From Streptomyces coacervatus (GTDB lineage Bacteria; Actinomycetota; Actinomycetes; Streptomycetales; Streptomycetaceae), in contig NZ_JARHTP010000009.1 of assembly GCF_029223485.1 (NCBI RefSeq), forward strand, positions 372,001 through 436,000: a stretch of 64,000 nt of DNA, given 5' to 3'. Below are positions 26,420 to 35,644 of the stretch, piece by piece. The translations under genes were made by a program, and so were the position numbers. The first letter of the stretch is position 1; the number at the start of each line of letters is the position of its first letter. The notes under the pieces were generated by a model that saw only the letters and a program-made list of their open reading frames with translations, was not told where the DNA came from and did not search any database.

Positions 26420-27334
26420 TCAGGAGGCCGCTTCGCCGGCGGTCGCCACGGGTGCGGTGAGGTCCTTCTCTTCCGGGAGTTCCTCGACGTCGACGCCGCG
26501 CACCTGGGACAACTCGTGCTTGAGTGCGGCGAGTTCGGCGCCGCCGGCCATGTGGTTGGTCAGTTCCTCCAGGGTGATCTGGCTGCGCTCGGCGGAGAGT
26601 TCCATGGTGCCCAGGCGGAGCACGCTGAAGTGGTCGCCGACCATGTAGGCGTGGTGCGGGTTGTGGGTGATGAAGATGACGCCCAGGCCGCGGTCGCGGG
26701 CGGCGGCGATGTACTTGAGCACCACGCCGGACTGCTTGACACCGAGGGCGGCGGTGGGCTCGTCCAGGATCAGCACGCGGGCGCCGAAGTAGACGGCGCG
26801 GGCGATGGCGACGCACTGGCGCTGGCCGCCGGAGAGGGTGCCGATGGGCTGCTCCAGGTTGTCCAGGACGATGCCCATGTTGCGGAGTTCCTCGTCCGCG
26901 GTCTTCTTCATCTTCTCGATGTCGAGACGGCGGACGGGCCAGGGGCCCTTGGTCATCTCGGAGCCGAGGAAGAAGTTGCGCCATACCGGCATCAGCGGGA
27001 CGGTCGCCAGGTCCTGGTAGACGGTGGCGATGCCCTTGTCCAGCGCGTCACGCGGGGTGGAGAAGCGCACCGGAGCGCCGTCGACGAGGAATTCGCCCTC
27101 GGTGTGCTGGTGCAGCCCGGAGACGATTTTGATGAGCGTGGACTTGCCGGCGCCGTTGTCGCCCAGCACGCAGGTGACCTGGCTGGGACGGACCTGCAGG
27201 CTGACGCCGTGCAGGGCGCGGATGTTGCCGTACGCCTTGCCCGCGTTGCGCAGTTCGACGATCGGGCGGTCCTCGTCCTCGGGCACGGTGTCCTGGAGGA
27301 CGGCCCCGTGGGTTCCGGTTCCGTTGTCTGTCAT
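26420..27334 (-). CDS. Sugar ABC transporter ATP-binding protein (ribose/inositol type, single domain)
   Basis: This 304-residue ATPase has Walker A GDNGAGKS, signature LSGGQRQ and Walker B VLILDEPTAALG. It is a single-domain member of the CUT2 family (FrcA type), unlike the double-domain RbsA. A hydrophilic tail of about 30 residues ends the protein. GGAGGTGA precedes ATG 27334, four bases after the permease stop. A 185-bp gap separates it from the Cgl0159-type gene; I see no gene there. Confidence 0.85.
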   Translation of the reverse strand: MTDNGTGTHGAVLQDTVPEDEDRPIVELRNAGKAYGNIRALHGVSLQVRPSQVTCVLGDNGAGKSTLIKIVSGLHQHTEGEFLVDGAPVRFSTPRDALDKGIATVYQDLATVPLMPVWRNFFLGSEMTKGPWPVRRLDIEKMKKTADEELRNMGIVLDNLEQPIGTLSGGQRQCVAIARAVYFGARVLILDEPTAALGVKQSGVVLKYIAAARDRGLGVIFITHNPHHAYMVGDHFSVLRLGTMELSAERSQITLEELTNHMAGGAELAALKHELSQVRGVDVEELPEEKDLTAPVATAGEAAS

Positions 27335-27338
27335 CGGG

Positions 27339-28415
27339 TCACCTCCTGGTCGCCGACTGGCGAACCCACAGATTGATCAGGACGGCGCCGAGCAGCATCA
27401 CGCCGAGGAAGGCCTTGAACCAGTCCGGGTTCCAGCCGGCGAACACGATGCCCTGGTTGACCATGCCGAACATGAAGGCACCGAAGACCGGGCCGATCGC
27501 CGAGCCGAAGCCGCCGGTCAGCAGACAGCCGCCGATCACCGCCGCGGCGATGAAGATCAGCTCCTGGCCCACGCCCTCGCCCGACTGCACCGTGTTGAAC
27601 GTGAACAGCTGGTGCATCCCGACGAACCACGCACCCACGCCGACCAGCATGAACAGCGAGATCTTGGTGAACGTCACCGGCACACCGACGGCCCGCGCGC
27701 TGTCCTTGTTGCCGCCGACCGCGAAGATCCAGTTGCCGTACTTGGTGCGCAGCAGCACCCAGGTGGCGATCGCCGCGAAGACCAGCCAGTAGAAGACGGT
27801 GATCTTGACGTTGACTCCGCCGATGTCGAACGTTGACGCGAAGACCTTCTTGGCCTGGTCGAAGCCGTCCATGTTGCTGATGTCGTCCGTCGCCACATTG
27901 CCGGTGACCAGCTTGGTCACCGCGAGGTTGACGCCCTGCAGGATCAGGAAGGTGCCCAACGTGACCAGGAAGCTGGGCAGTCCGGTCTTGACCACCATCC
28001 AGCCGTTGAAGAAGCCGACGGCCAGCGACACGATCAGAGCGGCGATCACACCGACCCACACGTTCATGCTCAGCTGATAGGCGAGCATGCTCGCGGTCAG
28101 CGCCGAGGTGATGACGGCGACGCCGGACGACAGGTCGAACTCGCCCCCGATCATCAGCAGGGCGACCGGCAGCGTCATGATGCCGATGGTCGACGACTGG
28201 TACAGAACCGTCGCCATGGAGCTTCCGTCGCGTACCGGCGGAGCGGCGATCAGGAAGAACACGTACACCGCTGCGGCGCCGAGGAAGACACCCACCTCGG
28301 GGCGGGCCAACAGCCGGACGGCCAAGGGGCGTTCGGCGGTACGCCCGTCGGTCTGCTCGGGGCCGGAGGCCGGCGGTGTGGTCACCGCCGGATCGGCATG
28401 CTGGGTCATACCCAT
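27339..28415 (-). CDS. Sugar ABC transporter permease (CUT2 family)
   Basis: The 358-residue permease has about eight to ten hydrophobic spans and CUT2 motifs: GGEFDLSSGVAVITSAL early, GLPSFLVTLGTFLILQGV, and AAVIGGCLLTGGFGSAIGPVFGA near the C-terminus. ATG 28415 overlaps the stop of the binding-protein gene; GTG 28418 and ATG 28409 are alternatives. It forms the membrane channel of the inositol/ribose-type importer with the flanking binding protein and ATPase. Confidence 0.85.
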   Translation of the reverse strand: MGMTQHADPAVTTPPASGPEQTDGRTAERPLAVRLLARPEVGVFLGAAAVYVFFLIAAPPVRDGSSMATVLYQSSTIGIMTLPVALLMIGGEFDLSSGVAVITSALTASMLAYQLSMNVWVGVIAALIVSLAVGFFNGWMVVKTGLPSFLVTLGTFLILQGVNLAVTKLVTGNVATDDISNMDGFDQAKKVFASTFDIGGVNVKITVFYWLVFAAIATWVLLRTKYGNWIFAVGGNKDSARAVGVPVTFTKISLFMLVGVGAWFVGMHQLFTFNTVQSGEGVGQELIFIAAAVIGGCLLTGGFGSAIGPVFGAFMFGMVNQGIVFAGWNPDWFKAFLGVMLLGAVLINLWVRQSATRR

Positions 28416-29419
28416 CACCGCGTGCCCTTCGCGGCGAACTTGGCGACGGCGTCGGCGTTGTCCTTGGTGATGAAGGCGGGGCCGGTGAGGACGGGTGCGG
28501 TGGAGCCGCCGCTGAAGTTGCCGTTGGTCTTGTAGAGCCACAGGGCGTCGACGGCGAGGTAGCCCTGGAGGTAGGGCTGCTGGTCGACGGCGAACTCGAT
28601 GGTGCCCTTCTGGACGGCGGTGACGAGGTCCTTGTTGAGGTCGAAGGTGGCGACCTTGGCCTTGGAGCCGGCGTCGGTGAGGGACTGGACGGCGGTCAGG
28701 GCGATGGGGGCGCCGAGGGTGACGACCTGGTCGATGGTGGAGTCCTGCTTGAGCTTGGCGGTGATGGTGGACTTGACGGAGGGCATGTCGGTGCCGTTGA
28801 CGTAGAGGATGTCGGTCTTGCCGGTGAAGCCCTTCTTCAGGCCGGCGCAGCGGGCTTCGAGGGCGACCTGTCCTTGTTCCTGGATGACGCAGAGGGCGTG
28901 TTTGGCGCCGAGTTGGTTCAGGCGCCCTCCGAAGGCCTGGCCGGCGATGTTCTCGTCCTGGCCGAAGTATTCGAGCATGCCGAGTTTCTTCCAGTCGCTG
29001 ACGCCGGAGTTGAAGCCGACGACGGGGATGCCGGCGGTGGTGGCCTTGGCGACGACGTCCTTCATGGCGTCGGGTTTGGCGGCGGTCAGGGCGATGCCGT
29101 CGACCTTCTGGTCGATGGCGTTCTGGACGAGGTTGGCCTGGTTGCCGGCGCTGGGGTCGCTGGAGTAGACGAGTTTGATGTTGTCCTTGGCGGCGGCGGC
29201 CTGGGCGCCCTTGCGGATGAGGTCCCAGAAGGTGTCGCCGGGGGAGGCGTGGGTGACCATGGCCACCGTCATCCGGGGCGTGGTGGCCTTGCCGGCGGAG
29301 GCGTCGGTGCCGCCTTGTTCGGACTTCTTGCCGCCGGAGCTGCTGGAGCAGCCGGTGGCGAACAGGGCGCCGGCCAGGACGGTGGCGGCCACTGCGACGG
29401 CTCGGTGGTTTCTGTGCAT
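28415..29419 (-). CDS. Sugar ABC transporter substrate-binding lipoprotein
   Basis: A 334-residue periplasmic-binding-type protein with a lipoprotein signal (hydrophobic stretch to ATGC, Cys24) and a Ser/Gly-rich linker. The type I fold carries VYSSDPSAGNQANLVQNAID and DGIALTAAKPDAM, as in ribose/inositol-binding proteins. It is the first gene of the operon. AAGGGAC precedes ATG 29419. The palindrome at 29595-29621 lies about 180 bp upstream. Confidence 0.85.
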   Translation of the reverse strand: MHRNHRAVAVAATVLAGALFATGCSSSSGGKKSEQGGTDASAGKATTPRMTVAMVTHASPGDTFWDLIRKGAQAAAAKDNIKLVYSSDPSAGNQANLVQNAIDQKVDGIALTAAKPDAMKDVVAKATTAGIPVVGFNSGVSDWKKLGMLEYFGQDENIAGQAFGGRLNQLGAKHALCVIQEQGQVALEARCAGLKKGFTGKTDILYVNGTDMPSVKSTITAKLKQDSTIDQVVTLGAPIALTAVQSLTDAGSKAKVATFDLNKDLVTAVQKGTIEFAVDQQPYLQGYLAVDALWLYKTNGNFSGGSTAPVLTGPAFITKDNADAVAKFAAKGTR

Positions 29420-29594
29420 GTCCCTTGCACCTCACTGTGCTGGTCAGGGGGATCGGAATGGGGTTTCGGCCTTGATGAACCTTGATCAAGGAGCTCCGCC
29501 CGGTCCGGCGGACGGGGCGAGCGGCTCGGGAGCGCCGTGTGCGGCGGGGTGTGCTGTGCGGCAGCCATGGGTGTGTGCTGCTGATCCAGTGGAG

Positions 29595-29621
29595 CTAGAG
29601 CGCGTTACTAGCGCGCGCTAG
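29595..29621. promoter_or_regulatory. Palindromic operator candidate CTAGCGCGCGCTAG
   Basis: A perfect 14-bp palindrome (29608-29621) overlaps a related imperfect one (29595-29611, CTAGAGCGCGTTACTAG). It lies between the two divergent-looking ABC loci, upstream of the inositol-type binding protein and just beyond the 3' end of the XylH-like permease. LacI- and GntR-type operators often look like this. No such regulator gene is adjacent. Confidence 0.5.
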
Positions 29622-29696
29622 GTGCTCGTACTATGGAGCGCCGCACTGGTGATGTCAATAAGTTTGTCAGGACGTATCGACAAGGTTGCCGACGCG

Positions 29697-30959
29697 TCAG
29701 GCCCGCCCGTGTGCCTCCTGCGAGCGTCGTGACAGTGCGTCGATGACCACCGCGGCGAACAGGACTCCGCCCGTGATGACGAACTGGATGGCGGTGGGCG
29801 TGTCCGTGATCGCCATGCCGGAGGCGATCGACTGGATGACCAGCATGCCGAGCACCGCGGACCAGGTCGTACCCCGTCCTCCGTACAGGCTGGTGCCGCC
29901 GATGACGGCTGCCGCGATGGCGTTGAGGAGCAGGACGCCCGATCCCGAGCTCTGGCTCACCGAGGTGATGCGCGAGGCCAGGAACAGGCCGCCGATCGCG
30001 GCCATCGTCCCGGAGGCCGCGAGCACCGCGGTCTGGATGCCCGTCACATTGAGGCTGGCGCGGCGGGCTGCCTCGACGCCGCCGCCGAGTGCGTAGACCT
30101 GCCGGCCGTAGTGCGTGTGGCGCAGGACGATGTCGAGGCCGGCCACCACCACGAGGAAGATCAGAAGGGCGAGCGGCAGCCCCTGGAACCGGTTGAGCAG
30201 ATAGGCCGTGGTGAACGCGATCACCGCGAGCCCTCCCGTGCGTACCGCGATGTCCCGCAGCGAGCGGTGCGGCATGCCCGCGGCCAGGCGGCGGCGCCGG
30301 CCCAGATATGACGTCAGGAAGACGGCGCCCGCGCAGAGCGCCGCCAGGCTGTAGGCGACGGCGTCGTTGGTGAAGTAGTAGCTGGTCAGCTTGGCGACCA
30401 GGCCGTTCTCATCGAGGTTGATCGTGCCGCTGGTGCCGAGGACGTAGAGCATGAAACCGTTCCAGGTGAGCAGTCCCGCGAGCGTCACGACGAACACCGG
30501 CACCCGGGTCTTGGCGCAGGAGAAGCCCTGGACGGCTCCCGCCGCGGCGCCCGTGAGCACCGCGAGGACGAGGGCGAGCCATTCGGGCACGCCATTGTTC
30601 ACGTTCAGAACGGCGAAGACGGCTGCGGCGAGGCCGCTGATCGAGCCGACCGACAGGTCGAGTTCACCGAGCAGCAGCACGAAGACGATGCCGACCGCGA
30701 TCAGGCCCGTGCCCACGATGTCCACGCTGAGATTGGACAGGTTGCGGGGGGAGAGGAAGTTCTGGTTGAGGGACTGGAAGATGATCCAGACCGTGGCGAG
30801 CACCAGGACCACGGGCAATGAGCCCAGTTCGCCGGCGCGGAACCTACGTCGGAGGGAGGCGGCCACGTCTCTCAGGGCGAGAGTGAGGGCCTGCCCGCGG
30901 TGCGGCGCGGGGGACTCGGCGGTCGGTGCGCCGCCTTCGGTCCGCGTGCTGTCCGTCAT
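29697..30959 (-). CDS. XylH-like sugar ABC transporter permease
   Basis: The 420-residue permease is longer than RbsC-type proteins, as expected for the XylH branch with extra membrane spans. Motifs are LLGELDLSVGSISGLAAAVFAVLN, VPVFVVTLAGLL and AAAVIGGTSLYGGRGT. The start at 30959 was chosen because AAAGGG lies nine bases before it; ATG 30968 touches that site. It follows the ATPase gene by 14 bp and ends the operon. Confidence 0.85.
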   Translation of the reverse strand: MTDSTRTEGGAPTAESPAPHRGQALTLALRDVAASLRRRFRAGELGSLPVVLVLATVWIIFQSLNQNFLSPRNLSNLSVDIVGTGLIAVGIVFVLLLGELDLSVGSISGLAAAVFAVLNVNNGVPEWLALVLAVLTGAAAGAVQGFSCAKTRVPVFVVTLAGLLTWNGFMLYVLGTSGTINLDENGLVAKLTSYYFTNDAVAYSLAALCAGAVFLTSYLGRRRRLAAGMPHRSLRDIAVRTGGLAVIAFTTAYLLNRFQGLPLALLIFLVVVAGLDIVLRHTHYGRQVYALGGGVEAARRASLNVTGIQTAVLAASGTMAAIGGLFLASRITSVSQSSGSGVLLLNAIAAAVIGGTSLYGGRGTTWSAVLGMLVIQSIASGMAITDTPTAIQFVITGGVLFAAVVIDALSRRSQEAHGRA

Positions 30960-30973
30960 GCGGCGCATCCCTT

Positions 30974-31747
30974 TCACCACGCTGCGTCGTGGGTGGCCGG
31001 CCGCCGCGGCACGTTCTCCGTGGCGCCGGTGATGGAGGAGATGATCTGCTCCTGGGACGCGGTGTTCACGTTGAAGAAGCCGTTGTTGCGGCCGAGGCGC
31101 AGCACGGCGGCCCGGTCCGCGAGTGCCTTGACGTCGCCCATGTTGTGGCTGATGAGCAGCACTCCCATACCGCGGTCGCGCAGCGCGTCGACGAGGTCGA
31201 GGACCTCGGTGGTCTGCTCGAAGCCCAGCGCCGCGGTCGGTTCGTCCAGGAGCAGGACCCGGGGGTCGCCGAGCAGCGAACGTGCGATGGCGACCGCCTG
31301 CCGCTGGCCGCTGGACAGGGAGACCACCGGGGCGCGCAGCTCGGGGATGGTCCTGGTGAGGCGTTTGAGCAGCTCGATGGTGCGGCTCTCCATCTCCATC
31401 TCGTCGAGGAACCCGAACCTGCGGATCTCCCGGCCGAGGAAGAGATTGCCGACGACGTCGAGGTTCCCGCACAGCGAAAGGTCCTGGTAGACGGTGGCGA
31501 TGCCCAGGTCCCGGGCGTCGTGCGGGCGCCTGATGTGCACCGTCCGGCCCTCCCACTCGATGACGCCTCTGTCCGCGGGGGCGACGCCGGAGATCACTTT
31601 GACGAGGGTGGACTTGCCGGCCCCGTTGTCGCCGAGAAGGGCGACGACCTGGCCGGCGTGGATCTCCAGCTCGACGTCTTTGAGGACCTCGACGGCACCG
31701 AAGCGTTTGCACACGCCGCGCAGCGCCAGCAAGGGGGAATCCGGCAC
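30974..31747 (-). CDS. XylG-like sugar ABC transporter ATP-binding protein (single domain)
   Basis: This 257-residue ATPase has Walker A GDNGAGKS, signature LSSGQRQ, Walker B VLLLDEPTAALG and the switch histidine in LISHN. GTG 31747 was chosen because GAAGGAG lies nine bases upstream; ATG 31756 lies directly on that site. It energises the xylose/arabinose-type importer with the XylH-like permease. It ends near 30974, 14 bp before the permease start. Confidence 0.85.
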   Translation of the reverse strand: MPDSPLLALRGVCKRFGAVEVLKDVELEIHAGQVVALLGDNGAGKSTLVKVISGVAPADRGVIEWEGRTVHIRRPHDARDLGIATVYQDLSLCGNLDVVGNLFLGREIRRFGFLDEMEMESRTIELLKRLTRTIPELRAPVVSLSSGQRQAVAIARSLLGDPRVLLLDEPTAALGFEQTTEVLDLVDALRDRGMGVLLISHNMGDVKALADRAAVLRLGRNNGFFNVNTASQEQIISSITGATENVPRRPATHDAAW

Positions 31748-31794
31748 GGAGATCATCTCCTTCCCGGGGCTCGGACTCGGTCGAAGCCGGTTCG

Positions 31795-32883
31795 TCAGGT
31801 CAGTCCGGACCTGCTGCAGGCGGCCTGGAGTCGGGGGACGCAGATCTGCTGGACGGTGTAGAAGCCGTCCTTCACCAAGGTGTCCTTGATGTTGTCGGCA
31901 GTCACGGACACGGGAGTGAGCAGGACGGCCGGAACGGTCTTGCCGCCGCTGGTGCGCACCTGGTCCTTGGCGACCTTGTCGAGGGCGGTGCGGCGGGCCG
32001 CGGCCACGGCCATGGCAGCGCCGGCGGAGGCCTCGGGGCCGAAGGGCTTGTAGACGGTCATGTACTGATCGCCGGCGACGATGCGCTGCACGGCGGCGAG
32101 TTCGGCGTCCTGCCCGGTGACCGGGGGCAGCGGGGCGACCTTGTTCGCCTTGAGGGCGGAGATGATGCCGGCGGCGAGGCCGTCGTTGGCGGAGTAGACC
32201 CCCTGGATATTGGCGGCGCCGAGGGCGGCGATGGCCCCGGACATGTTCGTGTTCGCGATCTCCGGCCTCCACTGAAGGGTGTCGTACGCCTTGCCGATCT
32301 TCACCCTCCCCGTGAGCACGGACAGGGCGCCCTTCTTGAACGACACCGCATTGGGGTCGCTGGGATCACCGTTCATCATGACGATCTGGGGGGTGTGCCC
32401 GCCGTCGCCCATGGCCTTCAGCAGCGCCCTGCCCTGGAGCCTGCCGACCTCCTGGCCGTCGAAGGAGACGTAACCCGAGATCGGGCCCTGGGACAGGCGG
32501 TCGTAGGCGATCACCGGGATGCCCGCCTGAGCCGCCTTCCTGACGGAGGTGCCGAGCGATCTGGAGTCCACCGCCACCAGCACGATCGCATCGACGCCCT
32601 TGGTGATCATCGAGTCCATCTGTTCCTGCTGGAACGCCACATCGCCCTTGGCGTTGGCGTACTCGATCGTGCAGCGGTCGCACAGCTTCATGATCTTCTT
32701 CTCGAGCAAGGGCCTGTCCTGCGTCTCCCATCGGGCCGTGGTGGCATCCGGCAGCAGCAGGGCGATCTTCGGTGAGTTCCCCCCGCCGGAGTCGCTTCCG
32801 GTGCCCGACCCGCAGGCCGACAGCGCAACGGCCGTCGAGACCGCGGTCATGGCGAGGGCCGCGCCCCGTATGCAGGCCTTCAT
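31795..32883 (-). CDS. XylF-like sugar-binding lipoprotein
   Basis: The 362-residue protein has a lipoprotein signal (lipobox LSAC, Cys24) and the XylF/ChvE-type fold: TTARWETQDRPLLEKK, then DAIVLVAVDSRSL, PVIAYDRLSQGPISGYVSFD, NGDPSDPNA and GVYSANDGLAAGIISAL. Known members bind xylose, arabinose, galactose or glucose. GGGAGG precedes ATG 32883. It is the first gene of the xyl-type operon and is divergent from a SpoIIE phosphatase that carries its own paralogue of this protein downstream. Confidence 0.85.
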   Translation of the reverse strand: MKACIRGAALAMTAVSTAVALSACGSGTGSDSGGGNSPKIALLLPDATTARWETQDRPLLEKKIMKLCDRCTIEYANAKGDVAFQQEQMDSMITKGVDAIVLVAVDSRSLGTSVRKAAQAGIPVIAYDRLSQGPISGYVSFDGQEVGRLQGRALLKAMGDGGHTPQIVMMNGDPSDPNAVSFKKGALSVLTGRVKIGKAYDTLQWRPEIANTNMSGAIAALGAANIQGVYSANDGLAAGIISALKANKVAPLPPVTGQDAELAAVQRIVAGDQYMTVYKPFGPEASAGAAMAVAAARRTALDKVAKDQVRTSGGKTVPAVLLTPVSVTADNIKDTLVKDGFYTVQQICVPRLQAACSRSGLT

Positions 32884-33036
32884 GTGCGAGACCTCCCTCC
32901 GTGCGCGGGTCGGGTGGTCACGCCGGCATGGAGATCCAGAAATCCGCCTCGGAGATGCCGTGCGGAGGCGGCAGGACGACCATGCCGTCAGTGTGGCACC
33001 GGCCATGACGATCTGCGAATGCAGTGGCGGTTTGCC

Positions 33037-33046
33037 CGTATATACG
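33037..33046. promoter_or_regulatory. AT-rich palindrome CGTATATACG in the divergent promoter region
   Basis: The 229-bp gap between the XylF-like gene and the SpoIIE gene (32884-33112) is G+C-rich except for this 10-bp palindrome followed by ATTCTG. It could be a regulator site or part of a -10 element for either direction. No matching -35 was clear. Confidence 0.3.
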
Positions 33047-33112
33047 ATTCTGTTGTGAGGGCGCCCGATCTCAGCCGCATCCCGCGGCCCGGACGGGAGG
33101 TAGGTTGCGGAC

Positions 33113-35644
33113 ATGCCCCATGACGGCCGTGCCCGGGCCGGAGTGTCTCAGCCGATGGCATCCGGCGCCGACACCGCAGACACCGGTGTACCGGCTTCGG
33201 CATGCCGGGCGGGAGCGGGTGACCGGGCCCTGGCCTTCACCGGAGTGGTCCTGGCCACGGTCTATGTGCCCGATGCCGAGCAGCAGGAGCTTCGGCTGGC
33301 GGAGACGGCCCGGTGGGCCGCCTCGGATCACCGGCTGCCCGAGTATCTGCATCTGCCCGGAGGCTCACCCGCGGAACACGCCTTCCGTACGGGCCGGCCC
33401 CTGTGGCTGACTCCCGCCGAACTGGCCTCCTACCCCGAGGGCGGCCCGACACCGCGAGCGGAGACGTCGCTCGGTGCCCTGCCGCTCAAGGCGGACGGCA
33501 GCCGGCTCGGCTGTCTCGTCGTCGTGGGGGACTCCGCCGGCGGCTTCGAGGCCGGGCAACGCCGCTTCCTGGAGCGTTACGCCGACGCCGTCGCTGGCCT
33601 GCTGCTGGCCGCGGCCGGCCGGTCCCCGCCCCCGCCGCTGCTGGGTCCCGCCCTGCGGAGCCTGCACGTAGGCTCCTTCGTGCTGGTGCCGGACACCGGC
33701 TTGATCGAGGCGGACGACACCCTGCTCGAACTCCTCGGCATCACGCCCGCCGACTTCGACGGCAAGGCGGACACCCTGCTCGCCCATGCCCTGCCCGAGG
33801 ACATGCACGCGCTGGTGTCGGTCCTGGAGCCGGCCCCCCAGGCGTTCGGCCGGCGGGAGCTGGAGTTCCGGGTCCGCGGCGCTGCGGGGGAGATGCGCTG
33901 GCTGGCCCTGAGCTGCCGGGTCGTGCCGGGCACCGACGAGCGGCCGGAGCAGGTGCTGGGCGTGGTGACGGCGACCTCGGTGCTGCGCCGGGGCCCCGAC
34001 GACGTCTCCAGGATCCAGTGGCTGACCGCCGCACTCGACGACGCCACAACGGTCCGTGACGTCAGCCGCGTCGTGGTCACCGCGCTGCGCGAGCCGCTGG
34101 GCGCCGACCGGGTGGCCCTTGCGGAGCTGCAGGGCGACCGGCTCATGGTCACCGTGCTCGATCCGCCGCAACCCACCGCCTGGCCTCAGGCATGGCGTGC
34201 CGAGTGGCGCACGGAGTGGCCCGACGCACCGATCAGCGCCCTGCCCACCCTTCAACTGGCCCTGCGGGACGGACGGTTGGACCTGTGGCCCGCGGGCACG
34301 GCCTTCGAACCGAATCTCGCAGGCATCGGCGACGGAGGCCTGGCGGTCCTGCCGCTGCCCGCCAGGGGACGGGTCACCGGCCTGTGCCTGGTGGGCTGGG
34401 ACCAGCCGCACGACTTCGCCCCCGACGAACGGTCCCTGCTGACCGCCACCGCGGCACTGGTCGGACAGGCTCTCAAGCGCGCGCACGAGCACGACGCCGA
34501 GCAGGAGCTCGCGACGATGCTGCAGCGCAGCCTGCTGCCCCGTCGCCTGCCGACGCTGCCCGGCGGGACGGCCGTGGCCCGGTATCTGCCCGCCAGGCGG
34601 GGCCTGCAGGTGGGCGGCGACTGGTACGACGTCATCGCCCTGTCCGAGGACCGGGTGGCGCTGGTCATCGGCGACGTACAGGGGCACAGCGCGGGAGCCG
34701 CGACCATCATGGGCCAGATGCGTACGGCGGTCAGGGCCTACGCGGTCGAGGGCCACCCGCCCGATGTCGTCGTCTCCCACGCCAACCGTCTCCTCGTCGG
34801 CATGGAGACCGACCTCTTCGCCACCTGCTGCTACGTCGAACTGGACCTGGAGCAGGGCAACACCCTCTTCGTCCGGGCCGGGCACCTGGCCCCGCTGGTG
34901 CGCCATCCCGACGGCCGCACCGAGGAGATCCAGGTCGAGGGCGGACTCCCGCTGGGCATTCTCGAAGAGGCGGAATTCCCCATGACCGCCGTCGAACTGG
35001 CCCCCGGCACGGTCCTCGCCCTGGTCACCGACGGCCTGGTCGAGGCCGCCGGCCTGCCCCTCGACGAGGGCATGCGCCAGACGGGCGCTGCGCTCGCCGC
35101 GGCCGATCCGGCGGATCTGGGGCGCATGGCCGACCAGCTCCTCGGCGACGTCGGCCGCCGTGAGGACGACGTGGCCGTGCTGCTGCTGCGCTACGACGGC
35201 ATGGGGACCCTCCCGATCCGGGCCGGCTGGGTGGTGTGGCGGCTGCCCGACGCCGTCATGCACGCCCGCCGCTTCACCGCCCGCACGCTGCGCCGGTGGC
35301 AGGCCGAGGAAGTGGCCGACGCGGTGCTGCTGGTCGTGTCCGAACTGGTCACCAACGCCCTGGTGCACACGCAGGGCCCGGTCCGCCTCGACCTCATGCT
35401 CCGCGGCGACCGGGTACGGGTCTGCGTGACGGACTCCTCGCCCCGGGCCCCCGCCAAGCCGGTGATCGTGGACTGGGAGTCGACCGGCGGCCGGGGACTG
35501 CTCCTGGTCGAGGCGATGTCGGAGTCGTTCGGATCGAGGCCGGTGGCCGGCGGCAAGCAGGTGTGGAGCGAGATCGTCCTGCCGGGCCGAGCACCGGCAT
35601 CCGCAGGCCCGGCACCGGGCCCGTCACGGGGGAGCCTGCGGTGA
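33113..35644 (+). CDS. SpoIIE-type PP2C phosphatase with GAF, PAS and RsbW-like kinase domains
   Basis: An 843-residue cytoplasmic protein. A GAF-like region (about 40-165) is followed by a PAS-like region (about 175-290), a second GAF (about 305-465), the SpoIIE/PP2C phosphatase (about 470-690; GGDWYDV and GDVQGHSAGAA with metal-binding aspartates, DDVAVLLL at the end) and a C-terminal HATPase_c domain (about 705-830; SELVTNALVH N-box, GGRGLLLVE G-box). Such proteins control anti-anti-sigma factors in actinobacteria. No membrane span is seen. It is divergent from the XylFGH-like operon and overlaps a second XylF-like gene by 4 bp, which suggests a sugar-linked signal. Confidence 0.85.
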   Translation: MPHDGRARAGVSQPMASGADTADTGVPASACRAGAGDRALAFTGVVLATVYVPDAEQQELRLAETARWAASDHRLPEYLHLPGGSPAEHAFRTGRPLWLTPAELASYPEGGPTPRAETSLGALPLKADGSRLGCLVVVGDSAGGFEAGQRRFLERYADAVAGLLLAAAGRSPPPPLLGPALRSLHVGSFVLVPDTGLIEADDTLLELLGITPADFDGKADTLLAHALPEDMHALVSVLEPAPQAFGRRELEFRVRGAAGEMRWLALSCRVVPGTDERPEQVLGVVTATSVLRRGPDDVSRIQWLTAALDDATTVRDVSRVVVTALREPLGADRVALAELQGDRLMVTVLDPPQPTAWPQAWRAEWRTEWPDAPISALPTLQLALRDGRLDLWPAGTAFEPNLAGIGDGGLAVLPLPARGRVTGLCLVGWDQPHDFAPDERSLLTATAALVGQALKRAHEHDAEQELATMLQRSLLPRRLPTLPGGTAVARYLPARRGLQVGGDWYDVIALSEDRVALVIGDVQGHSAGAATIMGQMRTAVRAYAVEGHPPDVVVSHANRLLVGMETDLFATCCYVELDLEQGNTLFVRAGHLAPLVRHPDGRTEEIQVEGGLPLGILEEAEFPMTAVELAPGTVLALVTDGLVEAAGLPLDEGMRQTGAALAAADPADLGRMADQLLGDVGRREDDVAVLLLRYDGMGTLPIRAGWVVWRLPDAVMHARRFTARTLRRWQAEEVADAVLLVVSELVTNALVHTQGPVRLDLMLRGDRVRVCVTDSSPRAPAKPVIVDWESTGGRGLLLVEAMSESFGSRPVAGGKQVWSEIVLPGRAPASAGPAPGPSRGSLR

